DNA of 64,000 bases, from NCBI RefSeq assembly GCF_001650025.1, contig NZ_LVVY01000086.1, forward strand, positions 1 to 64,000, written 5' to 3'. The translations under genes were made by a program, and so were the position numbers. Below are positions 56,032-63,414 of this stretch, one piece after another. How positions within the stretch are numbered: the stretch's first letter is position 1; every line of letters starts with the position of its first letter. A model generated the notes under the pieces. That model made no database searches. It had not been told where the DNA came from and saw only the letters and a list, made by a program, of their open reading frames with translations. Source of the DNA: Devosia elaeis. Its GTDB lineage: Bacteria; Pseudomonadota; Alphaproteobacteria; Rhizobiales; Devosiaceae.

Positions 56032-56844
56032 ATGACACCCCGCTTCTCCGTCTGGGGCGTTACCGGCCTCCCTGAAATCGAGCCGAACCACGACCTCGTC
56101 GCCTTGATCGCCGATGCCATCGCCGCTCAAGCGAAAACCGACCCCGATCTCGCCCTTCAATCCGGCGACATTCTCGTCGTCACCTCCAAAATCGTCTCCA
56201 AATCCGAGGGGATGCAGGTGCCGGCCGCCGACCGCGAAAAGGCCATCGCCGCCGATACGGTGCGCATCGTGGCCGAGCGGGTCCATCCCGGCGGCACGTT
56301 CCGCATCGTCGAGACGCGCCAGGGCCTGGTCATGGCCGCAGCCGGTATCGACATGTCCAATGTGCCCGAAGGCACCGCATTGCGCCTGCCGGCCGACCCC
56401 GACGCCTCCGCCCGCGCGCTCTGCGCCGGCCTGCGCGACCGGCTCGGCGTCGAGATCGGCATCATCGTCACCGACACGATCGGCCGCGCCTGGCGCGTCG
56501 GCCAGACCGACATGGCCATCGGCGCCGCGGGGATACAACTTACCGACGACCTGCGCGGGGCCAATGACGCCAATGGCCGTCCCCTCCATGTCACCCAGGC
56601 CGTTGTCGCTGACGAGATCGCCGGCGCCGCCGACCTGGTGAAGGGCAAGACTACCGGCATTCCCGTGGCCGTGGTGCGCGGCCTCGATCGCTTCGTGACC
56701 GACCTCGACGCCCCCGGCGCCCGCACCCTCGCCCGCACCGGCGACGACGACATGTTCCGCTTCGGCAGCGCCGAAGCCTATCGCCTCGGCTATGAAGCGG
56801 CGATGGCGGAAATAAAGGCCAAGAGAAAACAGCGTCAGGAATAA
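56032..56844 (+). CDS. cofE: coenzyme F420-0:L-glutamate ligase CofE
   Basis: Adds gamma-linked glutamates to F420-0 with GTP, the last step that makes mature F420. The 270-residue product corresponds to the single-domain CofE, without the nitroreductase-like half found in actinobacterial FbiB. Family blocks are visible: [17 protein letters not shown] near residue 44, [24 protein letters not shown] and the C-terminal [14 protein letters not shown]. It follows fgd by 157 bp of repeat and precedes the ABC cassette by 3 bp. No other F420 biosynthetic gene (fbiC/cofGH, cofC, cofD) lies in the window. Confidence 0.92.
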   Translation: MTPRFSVWGVTGLPEIEPNHDLVALIADAIAAQAKTDPDLALQSGDILVVTSKIVSKSEGMQVPAADREKAIAADTVRIVAERVHPGGTFRIVETRQGLVMAAAGIDMSNVPEGTALRLPADPDASARALCAGLRDRLGVEIGIIVTDTIGRAWRVGQTDMAIGAAGIQLTDDLRGANDANGRPLHVTQAVVADEIAGAADLVKGKTTGIPVAVVRGLDRFVTDLDAPGARTLARTGDDDMFRFGSAEAYRLGYEAAMAEIKAKRKQRQE

Positions 56845-56847
56845 GCA

Positions 56848-57828
56848 ATGGCGACGTCCAGAAATTCACGCTCGGGGTCATCCCCGCGAAAGCGGGGACC
56901 TCTGTTTCCCGCTGTCGCGGCCGTCTTTCTCGCCCTCGCCCTGCCCGCCCAGGCCGCCACCATCTACCCCCATCTCATCGACAATTGCGGCGTCGTCATT
57001 TCACTCGATGGACCGCCACAACGCGTCGTCACTATCAAGTCCACTGCCACCGAACTGCTCCTCTCGCTCGGCCTTGCCGAAACCATCGTCGGGGTCGGCT
57101 TCCAGGATGGCCCCCTGCCCGATCACCTCGCTGCCAACCTCCCCATCCTCTCCGACAAGCTCCCCAGCCAGGAAGTGGTGCTCGAAACCGAGCCGGACTT
57201 CATCTATGGCGGCTGGGAAAGCAATTTCGCCGCCGATGGCGCCGGGGAGCGCGCGACCCTGGCGCAACTGGGCATTGCCACCTATGTCGCCCCCGCCGCC
57301 TGCCGATCCGTCCCCCCGCCCAAACTGACCTTCGAGCGCCTGTTTGCCGAATTCGGCGAAATGGGGGTGATTTTCGACGTCATCGACGCCGCCAATGGCC
57401 TGATCGACCAGCAATCGGCCCTCCTGGCCAGTATCGCGTCGGACGATCGCGGCCTCACCGCGCTCTGGTATTCCTCCGGCACCAAGACCCCCTATCTCGG
57501 AGCCGGCACCAATGCCCCGGCGATGATCATGGAGGCGCTAGGGCTCGAAAACCTCTATGCCGATATCGAGGAAGGCTGGATTTCGGCCTCTTGGGAGGCC
57601 ATCGTCGCCGCCAATCCCGACGTCATCATCCTGGTCGACGCCGCCTGGAATTCGGCGGAACAGAAAAAGACCCTGCTGGCGGAAAACCCGATCACCAGCC
57701 AGCTCGACGCCGTCATCCACCAGCGCTATCTCGTCATTCCCTTCCCGGCGTCCGAAGCGGGGGTACGCAACGTGCCCGCCACGGCGGACATGGCGGCGCA
57801 ATTGGCGGGGCTGGATTTCGCGGAATGA
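56848..57828 (+). CDS. putative F420-0 ABC transporter, periplasmic binding protein
   Basis: Binding protein of the FecB/BtuF fold, 326 residues, exported (signal to about AQAA, residue 37). It has the features I recall for the proposed F420-0 binding protein of Actinobacteria (TIGR03868): NCGVVISLD...RVVTIKSTATELLLSLGL, GGWESNFAADGAGERATLAQLG, YVAPAACRS, LTALWYSSGTKTPYLGAG and ASWEAIVAANPDVIILVDAAWN. The start, ATG 56848, is 3 bp after the cofE stop with AGGA 8 nt upstream, so cofE and this gene are probably one unit. Codons 10-20 are encoded by a small palindromic repeat. A cobalamin or siderophore binder is the alternative. Confidence 0.82.
   Translation: MATSRNSRSGSSPRKRGPLFPAVAAVFLALALPAQAATIYPHLIDNCGVVISLDGPPQRVVTIKSTATELLLSLGLAETIVGVGFQDGPLPDHLAANLPILSDKLPSQEVVLETEPDFIYGGWESNFAADGAGERATLAQLGIATYVAPAACRSVPPPKLTFERLFAEFGEMGVIFDVIDAANGLIDQQSALLASIASDDRGLTALWYSSGTKTPYLGAGTNAPAMIMEALGLENLYADIEEGWISASWEAIVAANPDVIILVDAAWNSAEQKKTLLAENPITSQLDAVIHQRYLVIPFPASEAGVRNVPATADMAAQLAGLDFAE
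56881..56898. repeat. TCCCCGC-GAAA-GCGGGGA palindrome inside the binding-protein gene
   Basis: Perfect 7-bp stem with a GAAA loop, flanked by GGGTCA and ACC, the common short palindromic element of alphaproteobacteria. It encodes SSPRKRG in frame and supplies the positively charged start of the signal peptide. Confidence 0.85.
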
Positions 57829-57858
57829 GCGGTTCCGTGCGGTCTGTCGGCTCTGTCG

Positions 57859-57984
57859 CCTCCCTCCCCCATGAGGGGAGGGACCGAGGGTGGGGGTTCA
57901 GGCCTATCAGCAATCCCCACAACCATGTGAGCACGCTCCCCCTTCGGACCTCCCATCCCGCCCCTCCCCTCAAGGGGGAGGGGG
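57859..57984. repeat. CCTCCCC-type palindromic repeat inside the F420 locus
   Basis: CCTCCCTCCCCCATGAGGGGAGGG at the left (57859-57882) and CGCCCCTCCCCTCAAGGGGGAGGGG at the right, with GGGGGTT/AACC-like inner arms diverged. It takes up most of the 211-bp gap between the binding-protein and permease genes. Confidence 0.8.
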
Positions 57985-58039
57985 CCAAGAAGCCGCTTGC
58001 TTCGCTTAAGGAGGGGGTGCCGGCACACTCCATTTCCCC

Positions 58040-59041
58040 TTGAATCACCTCTCCCTCCCCGCCCTGACCCTGCTGCTCCTCCTCAGCACCATCGCGGCGA
58101 TCACCTTCGGCCCGGCCGACATCACCCCGTCCGAAGCCTGGTCGGTCATTCTGCATCATTTCGGCCTGCTCCCGGAAAGCCCGGTCTCGCGCCTGCGCGA
58201 CGCCATCGTCTGGGAACTCCGCCTGCCCCGCGTGCTCACCGCCCTGGGCATCGGAGCGGGTCTGGCGCTTGCGGGCACCATCATGCAGGCGCTGACGCGC
58301 AATCCGCTGGCCGATCCCTACTTGCTCGGCCTGTCCTCCGGGGCGGCTTTCGGCGCCGTACTGTTCCTACTCGCCGGCTTCGCGCTGCTCATGCCGCTCG
58401 GAGCCTTCCTGGGCAGCCTCGGCGCCCTGGCCCTGGCCCTGCTCATCGCGCAATTGCTGGGCGGCGCCACCCCCTCGCGCGCCATCCTGGCCGGCATCTG
58501 CATCTCGGCCCTGGCTTCCGCCGCCACCTCCTACCTGATCTTCTGGTCCGCCACTGGCGATTCCTACCGCGAAATCCTGAGCTGGCTCATGGGTTCGCTC
58601 TCCGGCTCTCTCTGGGCCGATGCCGGACTGGTGGGCGCGGCTTTGCTGCTTTGCGCGCCGATCATCCTGGTGTCGGGCCGCGCTCTCGACGCCTTCGCCT
58701 TTGGGGATAATGCCGCAGCATCCCTCGGCATAGATGTGCCGCGCCTACGCTGGATCCTGCTCGGCGCCACCGCATTGCTGACCGGCATCATGGTGGCCAT
58801 TGGCGGCGCCATCGGCTTTGTCGGCCTGGTCATTCCCCACGCCGTGCGCCTCGCCACCGGCTCGCGCCATCGTGTGCTCCTGCCCCATGCCATGCTGGCC
58901 GGCGCCATCTTCATGCTCTGGACCGATACTGCCGCGCGCACCCTGTTCGACCCGCGCGAATTGCCGGTCGGCATCATCACCGCGCTGATCGGCGCGCCGG
59001 TTTTCCTCTTCGTCCTGCTCCGCTACCGGAGGATGACATGA
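58040..59041 (+). CDS. putative F420-0 ABC transporter permease (FecCD family)
   Basis: Membrane permease of 333 residues with about ten helices, FecCD/BtuC class: RLPRVLTALGIGAGLALAGTIMQALTRNPLADPYLLG is the family core, and GAIGFVGLVIPHAVRL is the loop that contacts the ATPase. With the neighbours it corresponds to the proposed F420-0 permease (TIGR03869). The only in-frame start is TTG 58040, since a TAA at 58007 closes the frame upstream. No good ribosome-binding site is visible and a repeat lies just before, so translation may be weak. It overlaps the ATPase gene by four bases. Confidence 0.85.
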   Translation: MNHLSLPALTLLLLLSTIAAITFGPADITPSEAWSVILHHFGLLPESPVSRLRDAIVWELRLPRVLTALGIGAGLALAGTIMQALTRNPLADPYLLGLSSGAAFGAVLFLLAGFALLMPLGAFLGSLGALALALLIAQLLGGATPSRAILAGICISALASAATSYLIFWSATGDSYREILSWLMGSLSGSLWADAGLVGAALLLCAPIILVSGRALDAFAFGDNAAASLGIDVPRLRWILLGATALLTGIMVAIGGAIGFVGLVIPHAVRLATGSRHRVLLPHAMLAGAIFMLWTDTAARTLFDPRELPVGIITALIGAPVFLFVLLRYRRMT

Positions 59042-59841
59042 GCCTTGAAGTCGCCAATCTCTCCCTCCGCAAGGCCGGAAAGACTATCCTGTCCGACATC
59101 GGCTTCACCGCGCCCCGAGGCCAGGTTACCGGCCTGATCGGTCCCAACGGCGCCGGAAAGTCGACATTGCTGGCAGCCCTGCTCGGCTTCACACCGTCCA
59201 GCGGCCATGTCCGCTTCGAGGACCAGGACCTCATGGCGATGACCCGCCGCGACCGCGCCCGGCTCGCCGCTTTCGTCGAGCAATCGGCCAATACCGAGGA
59301 ACGCCTCAGCGTCCGTGACGTCGTCGCGCTCGGCCGCATTCCTTTTCAATCGGCTTTGGCCAGCGCCAATGGGGCAGAAGACCAGGCCGTCATTGCCGCC
59401 GCCCTGGCCGAAACCGGCATGACCGCCTTCACCGCCCGCCGCTTCGATACCCTATCGGGCGGCGAACAGCAGCGCGTCCATATCGCCCGCGCCCTGGCAC
59501 AGACGCCCCACCTGCTGCTGCTCGACGAGCCCACCAGCCACCTCGATATCAGCGCGCAACTGCAATTGCTCGCCCTGCTACGCCGCAAGGCGATGGCCGG
59601 TACCACCGTCCTGCTGGCCCTGCACGATCTCGACCTCGCCGCCCGCTTCTGCGATCATCTCGTCGTGCTCAAGGCTGGTACCCTGGCCGCCGAAGGCGCG
59701 CCGGCCCTCGTGCTCGACCCCGCCCTGCTGCACCATGTCTATGGCGTGCGCGCTCGCCTGCTTCACGACGCATTTGCAGGCCATTCCGTCATCGTCTATG
59801 ACGAGGCAATCCCCGAAGCGCTCCCGCACAATCCCGATTGA
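59038..59841 (+). CDS. putative F420-0 ABC transporter ATPase
   Basis: ATPase of 267 residues of the FecE/BtuD class. Walker A GPNGAGKST is at about 36-44, the Q-loop region at FVEQSANTEERLSV, the signature LSGGEQQRVHIARAL and Walker B HLLLLDEPTSHLD. ATG 59038 overlaps the permease stop (ATGA). It matches the third gene of the proposed F420-0 cassette (TIGR03873). The promoter of the next gene begins at its stop codon. Confidence 0.87.
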   Translation: MSLEVANLSLRKAGKTILSDIGFTAPRGQVTGLIGPNGAGKSTLLAALLGFTPSSGHVRFEDQDLMAMTRRDRARLAAFVEQSANTEERLSVRDVVALGRIPFQSALASANGAEDQAVIAAALAETGMTAFTARRFDTLSGGEQQRVHIARALAQTPHLLLLDEPTSHLDISAQLQLLALLRRKAMAGTTVLLALHDLDLAARFCDHLVVLKAGTLAAEGAPALVLDPALLHHVYGVRARLLHDAFAGHSVIVYDEAIPEALPHNPD

Positions 59842-59886
59842 CAATCGTCCTGCGGCCCTTAAAAATTTGATCGGCTGGTCAAATTT
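59838..59886 (+). promoter_or_regulatory. promoter and operator of the second F420 oxidoreductase gene
   Basis: TTGACA (59838-59843) overlaps the upstream stop codon. After 17 bp comes AAAAAT (59861-59866) as a -10. An inverted repeat TTTGATC-GGCT-GGTCAAA (59866-59883), extended to AAATTTGA...TCAAATTT (59863-59886), overlaps the -10 and so is suited to repression. It shares TTTGAYC-N4-GRTCAAA with the site before fgd. Confidence 0.7.
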
Positions 59887-59915
59887 CTGACCGGCAAGGG
59901 AGCGCGGGAGAAATC

Positions 59916-60917
59916 ATGGAATTCGGCATCACCTTCAAGGGCTTCATCGAGGCCGAACGCGCCCGCTATCTGGTGCGCGCCGCCGAATATGCCGGCTTTT
60001 CCTATTGCTGGTTCTATGACAGCCACATCCTCTGGCGCGATTGCTACGCCGCCATCGCCATGTGCATGGAACACACCGAACAGATGCGCTTCGGCCCGCT
60101 GGTGACCAATCCGGACGTGCGCGACTGGTCGGTCGCCGCCTCCATTTTCGGCTCCCTCTCCAAGCAATCGGGCGGTCGCTTTGATCTGGCAGTCGGCCGG
60201 GGTGACAGCTCCATGCGCGTCATGGGCAAGAAGCCGGCCACGCTCAAGCGCGTCGCCGAATTCATCGACAAGACCAAGGCCATGGTGCGCGGCGAGGAGG
60301 TCTCCTATGGCGAAATCCCTGCCGCCGTGAAATTCCCCTGGGCCGTGGGCCACGACATGCCGAGCTGGATCGCCGCCTATGGCCCCCTAGCTCTCAAGAC
60401 CGCCGGTGAAAGCGCTGACGGCGTCGTGCTTCAGCTCGCCGATCCGGGCCTGTGCAAATGGTTCACTGACCAATGCCTCGAGGCCGGCAAGGCCGCCGGC
60501 CGGGACATGTCCAATTACCGCTCCATGGCCGCCGCCCCCGCCTATTTCGGCGACAAGAAGCGCGCCATCGAGAAGGTGAAATGGTTCCCCGCCATGGTCG
60601 GCAACCACGTCGCCGATATCGTCGAGAAATACGGCTCGGACAGCGACAAGGTCCCCCAGAGCCTGACCGCCTATATCGAGAAGCGCCGCGGCTACGATTA
60701 TGCCAAGCACGGCCAGGCCGATAATCCCTATCTCGATTTCATCACCGACGATGTGGTGGAAAGCTTCTGCGTGCTGGGCGAGCCCGACGAGCATGTAAAC
60801 AAGGTGCGGGAACTCGAAGCGGCCGGCGTCACCCAGTTCAACATCTATCTGGACTCTGGCGACGAGGAAGAAATCATCGCCAATTACGGACGGCACGTCA
60901 TTCCGGCGTTTCGCTGA
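59916..60917 (+). CDS. LLM-class F420-dependent oxidoreductase (TIGR03842-like)
   Basis: Luciferase-like TIM-barrel protein of 333 residues. It resembles the TIGR03842 (CPS_4043) family: MEFGITFKGFIEAERARYLVRAAEYAGFSYCWFYDSH at the start, FGPLVTNPDVRDWSVAAS, LAVGRGDSSMRVMGKKPATL, and GEPDEHVNKVRELEAAGV near the end. These are predicted to use F420 or FMN, and the substrate is unknown. ATG 59916 has GGGAG about 5 nt upstream. It has its own promoter but shares an operator with fgd, so both belong to one regulon. Confidence 0.88.
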   Translation: MEFGITFKGFIEAERARYLVRAAEYAGFSYCWFYDSHILWRDCYAAIAMCMEHTEQMRFGPLVTNPDVRDWSVAASIFGSLSKQSGGRFDLAVGRGDSSMRVMGKKPATLKRVAEFIDKTKAMVRGEEVSYGEIPAAVKFPWAVGHDMPSWIAAYGPLALKTAGESADGVVLQLADPGLCKWFTDQCLEAGKAAGRDMSNYRSMAAAPAYFGDKKRAIEKVKWFPAMVGNHVADIVEKYGSDSDKVPQSLTAYIEKRRGYDYAKHGQADNPYLDFITDDVVESFCVLGEPDEHVNKVRELEAAGVTQFNIYLDSGDEEEIIANYGRHVIPAFR

Positions 60918-60954
60918 CCGAAAATAGCCACAGAGTCATTCCGGCAGAGGCCCC

Positions 60955-62292
60955 TCAATGCCCCGCCGGCCCAATCAGTCGCGACCGGATCGCGGTGCTG
61001 ATATTGTCGAATACGAAGACCACGACGAGGATCAGCAGCACCATATAGGCGACCTTGTCCCAGTCCGAATTGGTGCCCATGGCTTCGAGCAGTTTCAGCC
61101 CGATGCCCCCCGCCCCCACCGCGCCGATCACCGTGGCCGAGCGGGTATTGCTCTCCCAGAAATAGAGGGATTGCGACACGAAAACCGGCAGCACCTGCGG
61201 CACCACGCCATAGCGGTTGACCGAGGCCGAGCTGGCGCCCACCGACTTCATGCCCTCGCGTTGCTTGTCATCGACGTTCTCCAGCGCCTCGGCATAGACC
61301 TTGCCCAACGCGCCCGTATCGGTGAAGAAGATCGCCGCGATGCCGGGGATGGGACCGGGGCCGAAGCCGCGGGTGAAGAACAGGGCCCAGACCAGCATGT
61401 CCACCGAGCGGATGAAGTCGAAGAACCGCTTCATCAGCCAGTTGGGGGCGCGGTTCGGCGTAATGGTCCGCGCGGCGAAGAAAGCCAACGGAAAGGCGAA
61501 CAGCGTCGCCAGCAGCGTGCCGACAAAGGCCATGACCAGCGTTTGCAGCAGCTTGGTGAGGATATCGCCATGTTGCCAGGCGCGATTGCCCAGCCATTCG
61601 TCCAGCACCAATTGCGCATTGGACTTGCCGGCCACCACCTGCTCGCCCGAAAAGATCAGGCCGATGGTCGAGAACAGATCATGGCCCCAGAGCGGCGAGC
61701 GCGGATCATAGAGGAAATTGGCCCAGCCCAGGAACCGGCGCTGCACCGCCACCTGATTGTCGCGGATTTCGGCCTGTCCTTCGAAGCCGAAATCCACCAG
61801 CACCTTGGTGCGGTCCTGCACGATGGCGTCGGGCGCATTATCGGGGGCCAAGGCAGCGCCATCGGTGATCGTCACCGGCCAGACCTGGCCATTTAGGTAG
61901 ACGTCGACCTGCGCCGTGGTGACTTCCAGCCGGTCGGGCCCGAAATGCACGCTCATCCCGCCATCGGCGCGCGGCACGAGCCAATCGATAGCTGCGCCCT
62001 CGGGATATTGCCCTCGGCTCGACCATTGCGGATTGACCGTACCATCCTCGCCGAAGCGCAGCCGCGGTTGCGCGCGCCAGGAATACCAGTCCTGGATGTA
62101 GATCGAGGCACGGTCCCATTTGCCGTTCTGCAGGGCCGGCCCGACATTGAAGAAGAACCAGCAGAAGACCAGGTAAAGCAGCGTGGCCGCGATGCCGACG
62201 AGCAAGCCATGGCGCTTGAGGAACGAGGTCTTGAACACCTCGGGAAACTTTTCTTCCAGCCGATGACTTTCGGCGACACTGATCGCACTCAT
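60955..62292 (-). CDS. phnE: phosphonate ABC transporter permease PhnE, long form
   Basis: Permease of 445 residues. After a first helix (LLVGIAATLLYLVFCWFFF, about 31-49) there is a soluble stretch of about 180 residues, presumably periplasmic, before the transport core with LLQTLVMAFVGTLLATLFAFPLAFFAART and the EAA-type REGMKSVGASSASVNRYGVVPQVLP loop. The core is typical PhnE. It follows the other phnE directly (TAG then ATG, no gap), so the two probably form a heterodimer. Confidence 0.9.
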   Translation of the reverse strand: MSAISVAESHRLEEKFPEVFKTSFLKRHGLLVGIAATLLYLVFCWFFFNVGPALQNGKWDRASIYIQDWYSWRAQPRLRFGEDGTVNPQWSSRGQYPEGAAIDWLVPRADGGMSVHFGPDRLEVTTAQVDVYLNGQVWPVTITDGAALAPDNAPDAIVQDRTKVLVDFGFEGQAEIRDNQVAVQRRFLGWANFLYDPRSPLWGHDLFSTIGLIFSGEQVVAGKSNAQLVLDEWLGNRAWQHGDILTKLLQTLVMAFVGTLLATLFAFPLAFFAARTITPNRAPNWLMKRFFDFIRSVDMLVWALFFTRGFGPGPIPGIAAIFFTDTGALGKVYAEALENVDDKQREGMKSVGASSASVNRYGVVPQVLPVFVSQSLYFWESNTRSATVIGAVGAGGIGLKLLEAMGTNSDWDKVAYMVLLILVVVFVFDNISTAIRSRLIGPAGH

Positions 62293-63273
62293 CTAGACGC
62301 TCGCCTTGGCAAAGTTGAAGCTCTGGTCACCCACCAGCCGCCGACGCAGCCAGCCGGAAAACTGGTCGATGGCGATGATGGTCACCAGCAACAGGATGAT
62401 GATCGCATAGGTCTGCGCCGCATAATCGCGGCCGATGGACAGGCGGAACACCTCGCCGATGCCACCGCCGCCCACCGCGCCGATAATGGTGGAGGCGCGC
62501 ACATTGATCTCCAGCCGCAACAGGCCATAGGAGACGAAATTGGGCATGACCTGCGGCACGATGGCATAGCGCACGCGCTCCAGCCAACTGGCGCCCACCG
62601 ATTTCAGCCCTTCGTCCGGCTTCATGTCGGCATTCTCGACCACTTCGAAGAACAGCTTACCCAGCGCCCCGATCGTATGCAGCGACACCGCCGCGATGGC
62701 TGCGATTGGCCCGATGGAGAGAATGGCGGTGAGCAGGCCCGCTATGACGATTTCGGGAAAGGCGCGCAGCACTTCCATGATGCGCCGCGCCACCCAGCGC
62801 ACCACACCGGCCCCCACCAGATTGGTGGCGGCGAAAAAGCAGAGGCAGAAACCCAGCGCCCCGCCGATCAGGGTGGACACGATGGCGATATTGACCGTCA
62901 CCATCAGCTGGTAGAGGAAATAAGGAATATAGAACGTATCGGTCAGCCAGATGCGGTTGGCCGTATAATTGTACTTCGCCGAGCCGTCGAAATAGGGTGA
63001 TTCCAGATCGAACATGGCGCGGAAGATTTCGAGCGGATCGCGCGGCACGAAGTTCTTAATGAAATCGAACATGAAGGGGAGCCGTTCGAAGAACTTCCCT
63101 GAATTGGCGGCATTGGCATAGGCCATGGCGGCGCCGAGCGTAGCCAGGACCCCGAGCACGATCAGCGTCGAATAGAGCCGCCGATTGAACACCTGCCCCC
63201 GATAATGGCGCAGCAGCGTCTCGCCGGCTGGCGAAAGGTTTGCGTGACGTGCAGAGATGTCAGCCATCGGCAT
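62293..63273 (-). CDS. phnE: phosphonate ABC transporter permease PhnE, short form
   Basis: Permease of 326 residues of the same family: a first helix at about 36-55, then TFYIPYFLYQLMVTVNIAIVSTLIGGALGF and the EAA-type DEGLKSVGASWLERVRYAIVPQVMP loop. ATG 63273 and ATG 63267 are both possible, two codons apart. It lies between phnD and the long phnE. A palindromic repeat separates it from phnD. Phosphonates or phosphite are the expected cargo. Confidence 0.9.
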   Translation of the reverse strand: MPMADISARHANLSPAGETLLRHYRGQVFNRRLYSTLIVLGVLATLGAAMAYANAANSGKFFERLPFMFDFIKNFVPRDPLEIFRAMFDLESPYFDGSAKYNYTANRIWLTDTFYIPYFLYQLMVTVNIAIVSTLIGGALGFCLCFFAATNLVGAGVVRWVARRIMEVLRAFPEIVIAGLLTAILSIGPIAAIAAVSLHTIGALGKLFFEVVENADMKPDEGLKSVGASWLERVRYAIVPQVMPNFVSYGLLRLEINVRASTIIGAVGGGGIGEVFRLSIGRDYAAQTYAIIILLLVTIIAIDQFSGWLRRRLVGDQSFNFAKASV

Positions 63274-63292
63274 GAACTTTCCAAACTCTCGA

Positions 63293-63362
63293 TGTCACCC
63301 CGGCGAAGGCCGGGGTCCACCTTGAGATTTCGGGATGGATCCCGGCCTGCGCCGGGATGACA
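63293..63362. repeat. TGTCACCCCGGC palindromic repeat, copy 2
   Basis: Nearly identical to 52531-52600, with CGAAGG for CGCAGG in one arm. As there, it lies between a binding-protein gene and its first membrane gene in an ABC operon, where it could stabilise the upstream mRNA. Confidence 0.88.
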
Positions 63363-63414
63363 CTGCGTTTGGGATTGGCTGCGGTGGCCGAGCAGCCACC
63401 GCAGCCGGTCTGAA

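Noticed and set aside
56848-59841. Cobalamin importer BtuFCD
   Set aside because: The fold is shared, but the binding-protein motifs and the placement between cofE and an F420 oxidoreductase fit the proposed F420-0 cassette better. I saw no cobalamin riboswitch upstream. The alternative cannot be excluded by sequence alone.
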